Shown one piece after another: positions 16,767-23,960 of a stretch of 57,660 nt of DNA. The DNA is from an uncultured delta proteobacterium. GTDB lineage: Bacteria; Desulfobacterota; Desulfobulbia; Desulfobulbales; Desulfocapsaceae. The position numbers were made by a program, and so were the translations under genes. Under the pieces are notes generated by a model, which was given only the letters and a program-made list of their open reading frames with translations, was not told the DNA's origin and ran no database searches. Every line of letters starts with the position of its first letter. Position 1 is the stretch's first letter. The DNA is taken from positions 1-57,660 of the forward strand of contig CAIQWD010000079.1 of the NCBI GenBank assembly GCA_903875445.1. Reading direction: 5' to 3'.

Positions 16767-17963
16767 TCAGAGCAGCATATCCGCCTGGCGGATTATGGCC
16801 AGCATGTCCCGCACCGCTTTGTCCATGCCGGTGAAGAGCGATCGAGCAATGATCGCATGGCCGATGGACAGTTCCTCAATTGTATCAAGGGCGGCTATGG
16901 GCGCGGTGTTTTGGTAGTTCAAACCATGTCCGGCGCAGACCCTAAGGCCCATCCGGTCGCCTTCTTCAGCCGCTGCCGCTAGGAGTTCAAACTCATGTTC
17001 GGCCATTGTTTCACTGGTGGCATCGCAATACCGGCCGGTATGCAGTTCGACAAAGGTCGCGCCGATCTCTCTAGCGACCGCCAATTGTTTCGGGTCGGGA
17101 TCAAGGAAGAGAGAGACGGGAATCGATGCCTTCGCCATTTTTTCTATAACCTTGGCTATTTTTTTGGTCTGCGAAAGGATGTCCAGCCCACCTTCCGTGG
17201 TCAGTTCTTCGCGTTTTTCCGGCACCAGAGTGATGAGATCGGGTTTGATCTCCAAGGCAATAGCGATAATCTCCTTGTTGGCTCCCATTTCCAGATTCAG
17301 TTTCGATTTAATCGTCTGGCGTAACAAAAACACATCGCGGTCCTGGATATGGCGGCGGTCCTCGCGCAGGTGGACGACGATTCCCGCCGCCCCGGCCAAC
17401 TCGCAGATTGCTGCGGCGGCGACTGGGTCGGGTTCGCTGATGCCTCGTGCCTGCCTGATGGTGGCAACATGATCGACGTTGATGGCGAGTCTGGTCATTG
17501 CGGTTCTCCTGTAATTGTTTATCTTCCTGAGCAGTTCCTGTTCCCTGGCCTGCATTTTTTCTTCTTCGCCTGACGAACGCTCATGATCAAAGCCCAGGAG
17601 GTGTAGCAGGCCGTGAACGAGCAGCCAGGTCATACGCTCGTGAAAGGACTGGCGGTAGAGAAGGGCTTCCCGCCTAGCGGTTTCAACCGAGATGATGACA
17701 TCGCCCAGTTCCTTTATCGGCAGGGAGGCAAGCGAGGCATCGGCCCCATCGGCAAAGGGGAAGGAGAGGACATTGGTGGGTTGGTTCTTATTGCGGTACT
17801 GGCTATTGATTTGCCGTATTTCCTCGTCGTCCACCAGGAGGATGCTGAGGCTGTGATCGCTCATTCCGCACTCTTTGAGGAGTCGGTCGGCAAGCTGTAT
17901 GAGCCTTCTCTCTTTGACCCTTTGCCCGGTGCGGTGGTAATGGCAGGTAAGTTTTGTCGGCAT
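16767..17963 (-). CDS. ybeY-pdxJ: Fused YbeY endoribonuclease - pyridoxine 5'-phosphate synthase PdxJ
   Basis: One uninterrupted 398-codon frame encodes two enzymes. Residues 1 to about 150 are YbeY, the metal-dependent endoribonuclease needed for 16S rRNA 3' maturation, with HGLLHLLGFDH (zinc ligands His117, His121, His127). Residues 156-398 are PdxJ, which makes pyridoxine 5'-phosphate from deoxyxylulose phosphate and 3-amino-2-oxopropyl phosphate: LAINVDHVATIRQARG at the start, VELHTGRY, and GHGLNYQN. No stop separates them, yet AGGAGA stands 6 bp before the Met156 ATG (17498), so PdxJ may also be made separately. The gene is downstream of phoH, the usual ybeY neighbour (10-bp gap). A real fusion protein, a lost stop codon and internal initiation are all possible. 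Confidence 0.88.
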   Translation of the reverse strand: MPTKLTCHYHRTGQRVKERRLIQLADRLLKECGMSDHSLSILLVDDEEIRQINSQYRNKNQPTNVLSFPFADGADASLASLPIKELGDVIISVETARREALLYRQSFHERMTWLLVHGLLHLLGFDHERSSGEEEKMQAREQELLRKINNYRRTAMTRLAINVDHVATIRQARGISEPDPVAAAAICELAGAAGIVVHLREDRRHIQDRDVFLLRQTIKSKLNLEMGANKEIIAIALEIKPDLITLVPEKREELTTEGGLDILSQTKKIAKVIEKMAKASIPVSLFLDPDPKQLAVAREIGATFVELHTGRYCDATSETMAEHEFELLAAAAEEGDRMGLRVCAGHGLNYQNTAPIAALDTIEELSIGHAIIARSLFTGMDKAVRDMLAIIRQADMLL

Positions 17964-17973
17964 GCGAAAACCT

Positions 17974-18930
17974 TTACTCTTTTTCGTAAGCGTTGATAAT
18001 CTGCTGCACTAAAGGGTGCCGGACGACGTCCTCCTTGGCAAAAGCGCAGAATTTGATGCCGTCGATGTTGCCGAGTATCTTTTTGGCCTGCAGCAAGCCG
18101 GATTGGTTTTTCATCGGCAGATCGACCTGGGTGCTGTCGCCGGTGATCACCGCCCGGGAATCGAAACCGATTCTGGTGAGAAACATTTTCATCTGTTCCC
18201 GGGTGGTGTTCTGGGCCTCGTCGAGGATGATAAAGGCATTGCTGAGGGTTCGTCCGCGCATGAAGGCGAGGGGGGCGATTTCGATAATCTCCTGCTCGAT
18301 CAGATCGTGGGCTTTTTCCGGGCCGAGCATATCGTTTAAGGCGTCATGCAAAGGACGAAGATAAGGGTTGACCTTTTGGGCCACATCGCCGGGCAGAAAA
18401 CCGAGTTTTTCGCCTGCTTCCACCGCCGGGCGGGTAAGGATAATGGATTTGACATGACCGGCGGTCAAGGCGGATACCGCCATGGCGACGGCAAGATAGG
18501 TTTTACCGGTTCCGGCCGGGCCTATGCCGAAAACTATATCATTGTCGCGGATGGCATCGATATAGATCTTTTGGTTCCTGGTTTTGGGTGAAATCACCCG
18601 ATGCTGTGTCGTCACATACACCTTGTCGAGAAAGATTTTGTCAAGCCGGGCTTTGGGGGTAGACTCGAGGATCTTCAAGCCGAAGGCAAAATCGGAACTG
18701 TAAACCGGATACCCCCGGCCTATTAGTTCATAAAGTTGAGTGAGAAGATTGGCAACCAGCTCCACCGCATGTGGCATGCCGACAATTCGCAGGTTCGTAC
18801 CCCTGACATGAATTGCCACCCCCGAACATTTTTCGACGGCCTGGAGGTTTTTGTTGAGTGCACCGTAGAGGGAGCAGGCCTTGGCGTTGTCGACGAAGGT
18901 AAGTTCCCGCTCGGTGAGATTGGCATCCAT
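17974..18930 (-). CDS. phoH: PhoH-family ATPase
   Basis: A cytoplasmic P-loop ATPase of about 318 residues, the PhoL/YbeZ branch that is usually encoded with YbeY and is thought to act in RNA metabolism. There is a KH-like N-terminal segment (AIHVRGTNLRIVG), then Walker A GPAGTGKT, the family block RPAVEAGEKLGFLPGD, and Walker B IILDEAQNTT. The ATG at 18930, 7 bp past the dsbA-like stop, is preferred over an upstream start at 18972 that would overlap that gene; no strong ribosome binding site is visible. It forms an operon with the dsbA-like gene upstream and ybeY-pdxJ downstream. Confidence 0.92.
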   Translation of the reverse strand: MDANLTERELTFVDNAKACSLYGALNKNLQAVEKCSGVAIHVRGTNLRIVGMPHAVELVANLLTQLYELIGRGYPVYSSDFAFGLKILESTPKARLDKIFLDKVYVTTQHRVISPKTRNQKIYIDAIRDNDIVFGIGPAGTGKTYLAVAMAVSALTAGHVKSIILTRPAVEAGEKLGFLPGDVAQKVNPYLRPLHDALNDMLGPEKAHDLIEQEIIEIAPLAFMRGRTLSNAFIILDEAQNTTREQMKMFLTRIGFDSRAVITGDSTQVDLPMKNQSGLLQAKKILGNIDGIKFCAFAKEDVVRHPLVQQIINAYEKE

Positions 18931-18937
18931 CGGGTTG

Positions 18938-19810
18938 TTATTTCTTGCCAAGTTTCTGCAGTTCGTCGTCAATTATCGCCTGAAATCCCTCAAGGCTGCG
19001 TTGCCGTGGTGTACGGCCGTTGATGAAAATCGTCGGCGTCCCGGTTACACCGGCAAGCTGGGCATCAAGGAGATCCTTCTGCAGCTTACTCTGGATCAAG
19101 GGTGACTCCATATCTTTTTCAAACCGGGGAATATCGAGTTTCAGGTCGACAGCGGTCTTTTTGATAGTCTCTTCGGTGAGTTTTGGTTCGGCAAAAAGTC
19201 GGTCATGAAACGGCCAAAATTTTCCCTGCTCTTGGGCGGCAAGAGCGGCTTTGGCACTGGGTTCGGCCAGCTTATGAAATTTCAGGGGCAGGTTTTTGAA
19301 GGAAAGTTTGACGTTTTTCGGGTTTTTTCCCATGACTTCATCAAGAAGCGGAATTATCTGGCGACAATACGGACACTCAAAGTCGGTGAACAGGGTGATG
19401 GTGACAGGTGCGTCGGCCGGTCCTTTAAACGGGGCACCGGTTATATCGACATCAACAATAAAGGAAAGTGCCACAGATGTAAAAGATTGGCTGGTGTTGT
19501 TTATCAGATAGAGCATTTCTCCCTGGGGTGAGATATCGATTGCCGAAACACCTTCTTCAACGGGAATACTGCCCTGGAGTTGTCCTTGGTTGTTGAAGAT
19601 TTGTACCTGCTGTTTGTCGTTCAGGAGGAAAACGAATTTCCCGTCAAGGGAGTTCACCATGGTCAGGGTTTTTCCCGCAGTAGGCCAAGTTTGCTGGATT
19701 TTCCATTCAACTCTCTTGTCCTGTCCGGCGTCCGGCATGGTGAGAGCATTGGCACCTGAGCCGATAAGAAGAGCCGCTAAGCAGCATGCGTACAATTTGG
19801 GAAATTTCAT
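18938..19810 (-). CDS. Secreted DsbA/DsbC-like thioredoxin-fold protein with extra N-terminal domain
   Basis: A 290-residue exported protein with a Sec signal peptide (residues 1 to about 22, GANA). Residues 30-115 form short repeated beta-strand units (SLDGKFVFLLND, SPQGEMLYLINN) like two blades of a propeller-type repeat. Residues about 125-290 are a DsbA-like thioredoxin fold. It has the redox motif C146-P-Y-C149 in FTDFECPYCR and the cis-Pro region GVTGTPTIFI. It probably makes or repairs disulfides of periplasmic proteins. The propeller-like part is not standard for DsbA and may bind a partner or substrate. It is first of the three-gene run with phoH and ybeY-pdxJ. No partner DsbB/DsbD gene lies nearby. 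Confidence 0.88.
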   Translation of the reverse strand: MKFPKLYACCLAALLIGSGANALTMPDAGQDKRVEWKIQQTWPTAGKTLTMVNSLDGKFVFLLNDKQQVQIFNNQGQLQGSIPVEEGVSAIDISPQGEMLYLINNTSQSFTSVALSFIVDVDITGAPFKGPADAPVTITLFTDFECPYCRQIIPLLDEVMGKNPKNVKLSFKNLPLKFHKLAEPSAKAALAAQEQGKFWPFHDRLFAEPKLTEETIKKTAVDLKLDIPRFEKDMESPLIQSKLQKDLLDAQLAGVTGTPTIFINGRTPRQRSLEGFQAIIDDELQKLGKK

Positions 19811-20034
19811 AAAGTCCTCGTAAAGTGTTAATTTTTATGAGTTAAGACACGACGGTGTATTTCTGACTGTTCACAATAGCCACTCTCCTCAGTTTTCGCA
19901 AGCCGCCTGCGTAAGACAAATGGATAGCTGTGGGGCACCTGGTGAAAAACATTGGGAAAGGAAAAATAAGTGGTAACCATACGCTCAAGATGGTATTTAT
20001 AGCAACTTTTTTTGTGAATATCGGGACGCAAGAC

Positions 20035-20123
<89 letters not shown>

Positions 20124-20378
20124 TGATTGGCTTTATTCGTTGAATGCATAGTCCCATTCTTGATATATCCCTGTGTTGCAAATTCGGATAACGATCGTCT
20201 TTTTTCCGCAGATCGAATAGTACGGAAAATCTTAATCTCTTCTCGATAAAGTACTACCGTATTTATACATGGCAGGTCCGCATTTCTCTTTCAATTCTTA
20301 AATTTTAAGTCGTATAATGAAGAAGGTTTAAAATTTACAAATGATTGGTTGTAAAGCACCTGGAAACCGGAGGCATAT

Positions 20379-20963
20379 ATGGAAGAAAGTTTACTTACCC
20401 ATGCTGGTTTTCTTCGAAAGGTATTCGACGCAATACCTGCCGTATTGGTTATTGTTGACAACGATGTCCGTATACTCCACGTCAACACCACTGCTTCGGC
20501 GACCCTAGGACTTGATATCAGTAAGGTTTATCACAAACGGGGTGGAGAGGTATTGAACTGCATCCATTCGACCGACGCTCCCGAGGGTTGCGGCAAAGCT
20601 CCATTCTGCACGGATTGCGTGATTAGGAATTCCGTCAGAGAGGCGATACAGGGTAATAAAGTCTACCGCAAGGCCGCTAGAATGGAGCTTCGTAGCGGAG
20701 ATATAAAAACCGAGCTGCACCTTTTAGTTTCTGCCGCGCCTTTTCTGCATGAGGAGAAGAACTATGTTCTACTGACTATCGAGAATATAAGTGAGTTGAT
20801 ACAACTAAAAGGCCTGCTGCCAATCTGCATGCATTGCCGGAAAATCAGAAATGACGAAGGATACTGGACAGACATCGCAAATTACTTCGCTACTCACTTG
20901 GATATCGATTTCTCGCACGGACTCTGTGATGATTGCTTGGAGAAGCACTATCCCAAAGAATAG
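20379..20963 (+). CDS. Small PAS protein with cysteine clusters
   Basis: A 194-residue soluble protein. Residues about 10-140 are a PAS domain (FDAIPAVLVIVDNDVRILHVN). It contains an embedded cysteine cluster, C-x9-C-x5-C-x2-C, in the CIHSTDAPEGCG region. The C-terminal ~50 residues carry a second conserved module seen at the end of many deltaproteobacterial PAS and receiver proteins: LPICMHCRKIRNDEGYW, later SHGLCDDCLEKHYP (two Cys-x2-Cys pairs). No kinase, cyclase or DNA-binding domain is present. The cysteines could bind zinc or an iron-sulfur cluster, or report redox state. AAACCGGAGG lies upstream of the ATG. It is a single-gene unit 190 bp before the XRE gene; its partner is not evident. 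Confidence 0.8.
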   Translation: MEESLLTHAGFLRKVFDAIPAVLVIVDNDVRILHVNTTASATLGLDISKVYHKRGGEVLNCIHSTDAPEGCGKAPFCTDCVIRNSVREAIQGNKVYRKAARMELRSGDIKTELHLLVSAAPFLHEEKNYVLLTIENISELIQLKGLLPICMHCRKIRNDEGYWTDIANYFATHLDIDFSHGLCDDCLEKHYPKE

Positions 20964-20998
20964 TCTTATTTTTGTCCCTAAATCTGTAGCTAATAAAC

Positions 20999-21036
20999 AA
21001 CCGGCACCTCCGGGGGTGGTTGGTTATATCTTTTTT
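20999..21036 (+). terminator. Probable terminator after the PAS protein gene
   Basis: An imperfect hairpin (AACCGGCACC / GGTGGTTGGTT with one bulge and G-U pairs) is followed by TATATCTTTTTT. It lies between the PAS gene and the XRE promoter. Confidence 0.5.
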
Positions 21037-21053
21037 CATATTCGAATTATCTG

Positions 21054-21082
21054 TTGACATTTATTAATATTCTGCATAAGTA
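21054..21082 (+). promoter_or_regulatory. Candidate promoter of the XRE-thiolase operon
   Basis: A perfect -35 TTGACA (21054-21059) is followed after 15-17 bp by a poor -10 region (GCATAAGTA). It lies just before the palindrome at 21092. A weak -10 with a flanking operator fits a regulated promoter. Confidence 0.45.
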
Positions 21083-21091
21083 AATATTAAC

Positions 21092-21114
21092 TAATATCAA
21101 ATATTGATATTAGG
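21092..21114. promoter_or_regulatory. 23-bp palindrome, candidate XRE operator
   Basis: CTAATATCAA-ATA-TTGATATTAG has perfect 10-bp arms and a 3-bp centre. It lies downstream of the -35 element and about 40 bp before the ATG of the XRE-cupin gene. Position and symmetry suit binding by the dimeric HTH protein encoded next, giving autoregulation of the operon. Confidence 0.65.
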
Positions 21115-21154
21115 AAGGATGGCCTCGCGTTTTCTCAACATCCCTTGAAACTGC

Positions 21155-21697
21155 ATGAATATTGGTACCCTTATCAGAAAATGCCGGAAGGAACGCAAGC
21201 TGACCTTGAAGGCCGTTGCCGAAAAGGCAGGCATTTCCGAAGGCTTTCTCAGTCAAGTTGAGAATGCGGTAAATTCCCCCTCTGTCGATACTCTCATCAG
21301 GATCTGTAATGCCGTCGGAGTAAATGCCGGCGACCTTATCTCCCAAGTCAGTCAACAGGAGAAGAGCATCCTTATCAAAAAATCGGAGTGGGACGACATC
21401 GATCTTTCCCATACCGGTTTTGTAACCCGCCGATTTTTCCCGCCGGAAAGCAGAAGCGTCATAGATTCGTCGATCCTGGTGATCGAACCGGGGAAATTCA
21501 TTCCGGTTCGGAAAAATATCAAGAACGGTCAGGAGGTTCTCTGTGTATTGAAAGGGACGGTGGAATTGAATCTCGGTGATGAGATACTGTCTCTTGCTGA
21601 GGGGGACTCCGTCCATTTCTGGTCAAATCCCGACAAGCAGAAGATCACCAACAATAGCTATACAACCAGCTTCGTCTTATGGGTAGGAACACTTTAG
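21155..21697 (+). CDS. XRE-family regulator with cupin domain
   Basis: A 180-residue regulator. Residues 1-60 are a lambda-Cro/XRE helix-turn-helix (TLKAVAEKAGISEGFLSQVEN). Residues about 105-178 are a small cupin beta-barrel (GQEVLCVLKGTVELNLGDE, LAEGDSVHFWSN) that would bind a small effector. This HTH-cupin design commonly controls nearby catabolic genes. It is 49 bp before the thiolase-like gene in the same direction, and it probably senses an acid or CoA-pathway intermediate of the operon it heads. The ATG at 21155 lacks a good ribosome binding site, but the HTH starts at the expected distance. A 23-bp palindrome upstream is its likely operator. Confidence 0.9.
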   Translation: MNIGTLIRKCRKERKLTLKAVAEKAGISEGFLSQVENAVNSPSVDTLIRICNAVGVNAGDLISQVSQQEKSILIKKSEWDDIDLSHTGFVTRRFFPPESRSVIDSSILVIEPGKFIPVRKNIKNGQEVLCVLKGTVELNLGDEILSLAEGDSVHFWSNPDKQKITNNSYTTSFVLWVGTL

Positions 21698-21746
21698 CAA
21701 GCACATAAAGAATCAGGATAACCATAACCAGCAAGGAGACCGAGGT

Positions 21747-23183
21747 ATGATCACATTCAGCAAACAACAGTTGAAAATACCCAGACTGCAAAGGCCGGTA
21801 TATTTGGTGACCGCCGGACAATCCAAGTTTGATCGGGCCTTCCCGGACAAGCGAACCGAAGAGTTATGCATAGACGCCTTCACCATGGCGGCAAAACTGC
21901 TCGACATCTCGCCGGCAGAATTGAAACGTTCTATACATACCTGTTATTACGGACATTTTGCCGACCATTTCGGTGATCAACTCCTCGGTGAATCGGTCAT
22001 CCATGACCGGCTTGGCCTCGATCCGCTCGGCAATGTCGGTGTCAAAACCGGCGGTGCGACCGGTGGCTCGACCATCTGGGAAGCGATGAAGGCGGTTGCC
22101 TCCGGCTACTCGGATTGCGTGCTGGCGATGGGTTGGGAGCGGATGGACGAGGTGCCAACCGATGAGGGGAACTTCCTTATATCCTGTGCCGCCGATAAAG
22201 ACTGGGAATCGCCTCTCGGCCATATCTATACCGGATATTACGCGGTCATGGCCCAGCGCTACTGGCAGATTTTCGGTAAATCGGAAGAATCCTTCAGGCG
22301 GACCCTCGCCGAGATTTCCGTAAAACATCATGGCTACGCCCGTTTTAACCCCTTCGCCCATGCCCCCATGAAAATTACCGTCGATGACGTATTGAAATCG
22401 CCGGTAATCGCCTATCCTCTTCGTGCCCTTGATTGTTGCCTGATGAGCGTCGGGGCGGCCTGCACCATTCTCTGCGATGAAGACACCGCTTTCAAATTGA
22501 CAAAAAACACTAAAAATAAACCGCTGCGCATCTGGGTGGCGGCAGGTTCGCATAGTCTCCGTCCCGCCGACAGGCAGCATATGGAAATCCCGCTGCTGCC
22601 CCATGAAACTGCCGATCAGTATAAAGATCTCGGGGAACGGTTTCCGGGTGGGGATCGCTACCCCGGCTTTACCGGCTTTCTCGCCGCCCGGATGGCTGCC
22701 TATTACGGCTACGGAATGACCGGAATTACCAATCCGCTCGAAGACCTCGATGTCGTTGAACTGCATGACGCCTTTACCATCAGCGATGTCCAAACCTATG
22801 AGGATGTCGGTCTTCGCCCCTATGGTTACGGCCGCGATTACGTCGAGTCCGGAGACTGTTACCACACCAATCCGCATACCGGCAAACCTGGGAAACTGCC
22901 GTCCAATCTGTCCGGCGGTCTGATCGGTTGCATGCACTCCGTTGGTGCTACCGGCATTATGCAGACCTTTGAAATCGCAACCCATATCTGGAACAGATGG
23001 GAAGAATTCCACGGCGACGAAAAGATCTGGAAAGATTTCAACCGGGAGAAACCCAGCGACTGGACCAACCTGCAGGTTGTAGGCGCCAAGAGAGGAATGG
23101 CAATAAGCCATGCCGGGGTAGGTTCGCATGTTACCTCGACCATCCTCATGGACCCCGATCATTTGATAAAGAAAGACGCCTAA
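21747..23183 (+). CDS. Thiolase-superfamily protein (SCP2/Ltp2-like) without the nucleophilic cysteine
   Basis: A 478-residue thiolase-fold protein. The C-terminal half keeps family motifs: ELHDAFTISD and GGLIGCMHSVGATG (the thiolase GH-x-GATG box). At the nucleophile position the usual C-A/S-S/T-G is replaced by TGGATGGS, putting Gly103 where the acylated Cys belongs, so ordinary Claisen thiolysis is doubtful. Ltp2-type relatives that lack this Cys act as retro-aldolases with a DUF35 partner, and the next gene (30 bp on) encodes such a Zn-ribbon/OB-fold protein. It could instead be a thiolase that uses another residue. AAGGAG precedes the ATG. It is in one operon with an acyl-CoA ligase, acetoacetyl-CoA synthetase and acyl-CoA dehydrogenase. 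Confidence 0.85.
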   Translation: MITFSKQQLKIPRLQRPVYLVTAGQSKFDRAFPDKRTEELCIDAFTMAAKLLDISPAELKRSIHTCYYGHFADHFGDQLLGESVIHDRLGLDPLGNVGVKTGGATGGSTIWEAMKAVASGYSDCVLAMGWERMDEVPTDEGNFLISCAADKDWESPLGHIYTGYYAVMAQRYWQIFGKSEESFRRTLAEISVKHHGYARFNPFAHAPMKITVDDVLKSPVIAYPLRALDCCLMSVGAACTILCDEDTAFKLTKNTKNKPLRIWVAAGSHSLRPADRQHMEIPLLPHETADQYKDLGERFPGGDRYPGFTGFLAARMAAYYGYGMTGITNPLEDLDVVELHDAFTISDVQTYEDVGLRPYGYGRDYVESGDCYHTNPHTGKPGKLPSNLSGGLIGCMHSVGATGIMQTFEIATHIWNRWEEFHGDEKIWKDFNREKPSDWTNLQVVGAKRGMAISHAGVGSHVTSTILMDPDHLIKKDA

Positions 23184-23213
23184 CCCGTCACCTGGGATAA
23201 AAGGAGAGATACT

Positions 23214-23804
23214 ATGAGCATGTTCGGACAGGTTTTTGTTAAAAATAATCAGTACAAACTGAAAGGTAACTTCCATCATCTGACCCCCAACACCCCGATT
23301 CGCAACGCCGACGACGGCTGGAAACTCCTTGGCGTAACCAATCCGCGAGACATGACCTACATGCATTCCTATGGAGGTGAGGCGATCTTTTTCGAATCGC
23401 TCAGCCAGGGAAAGCTGTTGGCGACCCGGTGCGACGGCCAAGGCTGTGATTCCCAAGGGATTATCTACCAACCGTTTCGAATCCATTGTCCGGATTGTCT
23501 TGGAAAGAACACGGTGATCGACATGACCGATAATGCCAAGAAAACCGCGAAGATCCACACCTTCATGGTTTGCGAGCGATCCGGGGCATTTAATCTTTTG
23601 AATAAGCCGATCAAATTCATCAACATCGAATTTGCCGGTGTGGCCACCATCTTGATGAGTTATTTGAGTATCGGCGAACCGTCTTTTGGGATGCGGGTGG
23701 TTCCTATTTTCAAGACCAGCGGGCCAACCTTTACAATTCTCGATCTCTCCTGGGTACCGGAAGGGACAAAAGTAGAGCAACTCCCGGAGGGTTTCAGTTT
23801 TTAG
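23214..23804 (+). CDS. Zn-ribbon/OB-fold (DUF35, ChsH2-like) partner of the thiolase-like protein
   Basis: A 196-residue protein with a rubredoxin-like zinc ribbon: CDGQGC near residue 72 and CPDC near residue 92. It is followed by an OB-fold of beta strands (KTAKIHTFMVCE, GVATILMSYLSIGE). Members of this family form stable complexes with thiolases or Ltp2-type aldolases and hold CoA substrates near the active site. AGGAG precedes the ATG, and the gene is 30 bp after its thiolase-like neighbour, so co-translation and complex formation are very likely. The N-terminal ~60 residues are longer than the minimal DUF35 domain. Confidence 0.85.
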   Translation: MSMFGQVFVKNNQYKLKGNFHHLTPNTPIRNADDGWKLLGVTNPRDMTYMHSYGGEAIFFESLSQGKLLATRCDGQGCDSQGIIYQPFRIHCPDCLGKNTVIDMTDNAKKTAKIHTFMVCERSGAFNLLNKPIKFINIEFAGVATILMSYLSIGEPSFGMRVVPIFKTSGPTFTILDLSWVPEGTKVEQLPEGFSF

Positions 23805-23851
23805 TAGACATCCGGTTCAATCGGGCAGTAAATGTTTCACTTTGGCATAAA

Positions 23852-23901
23852 CTGACGGGATTCTCGGCAGGGAAATTTTCCTTTTCCCGGGCTCCCGTCA
23901 G
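23852..23901. repeat. Nested inverted repeat between OB-fold and ligase genes
   Basis: CTGACGGGA (23852-23860) pairs with TCCCGTCAG (23893-23901). An inner GGGAAA/TTTTCCC pair adds to the stem. No T-run follows on either strand. It could be an mRNA processing or stability hairpin within the operon. Confidence 0.4.
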
Positions 23902-23960
23902 AGGTTGATACGTGAGAATCATCTCTGGTAATTACAATCACTTTTGTTAAGGGGGATCAG

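Noticed and set aside
21864-23780. 638-codon frame antisense to the thiolase and OB-fold genes
   Set aside because: Plus-strand frames have clear domains and ribosome binding sites; the antisense frame is a by-product of G+C-rich codon bias.
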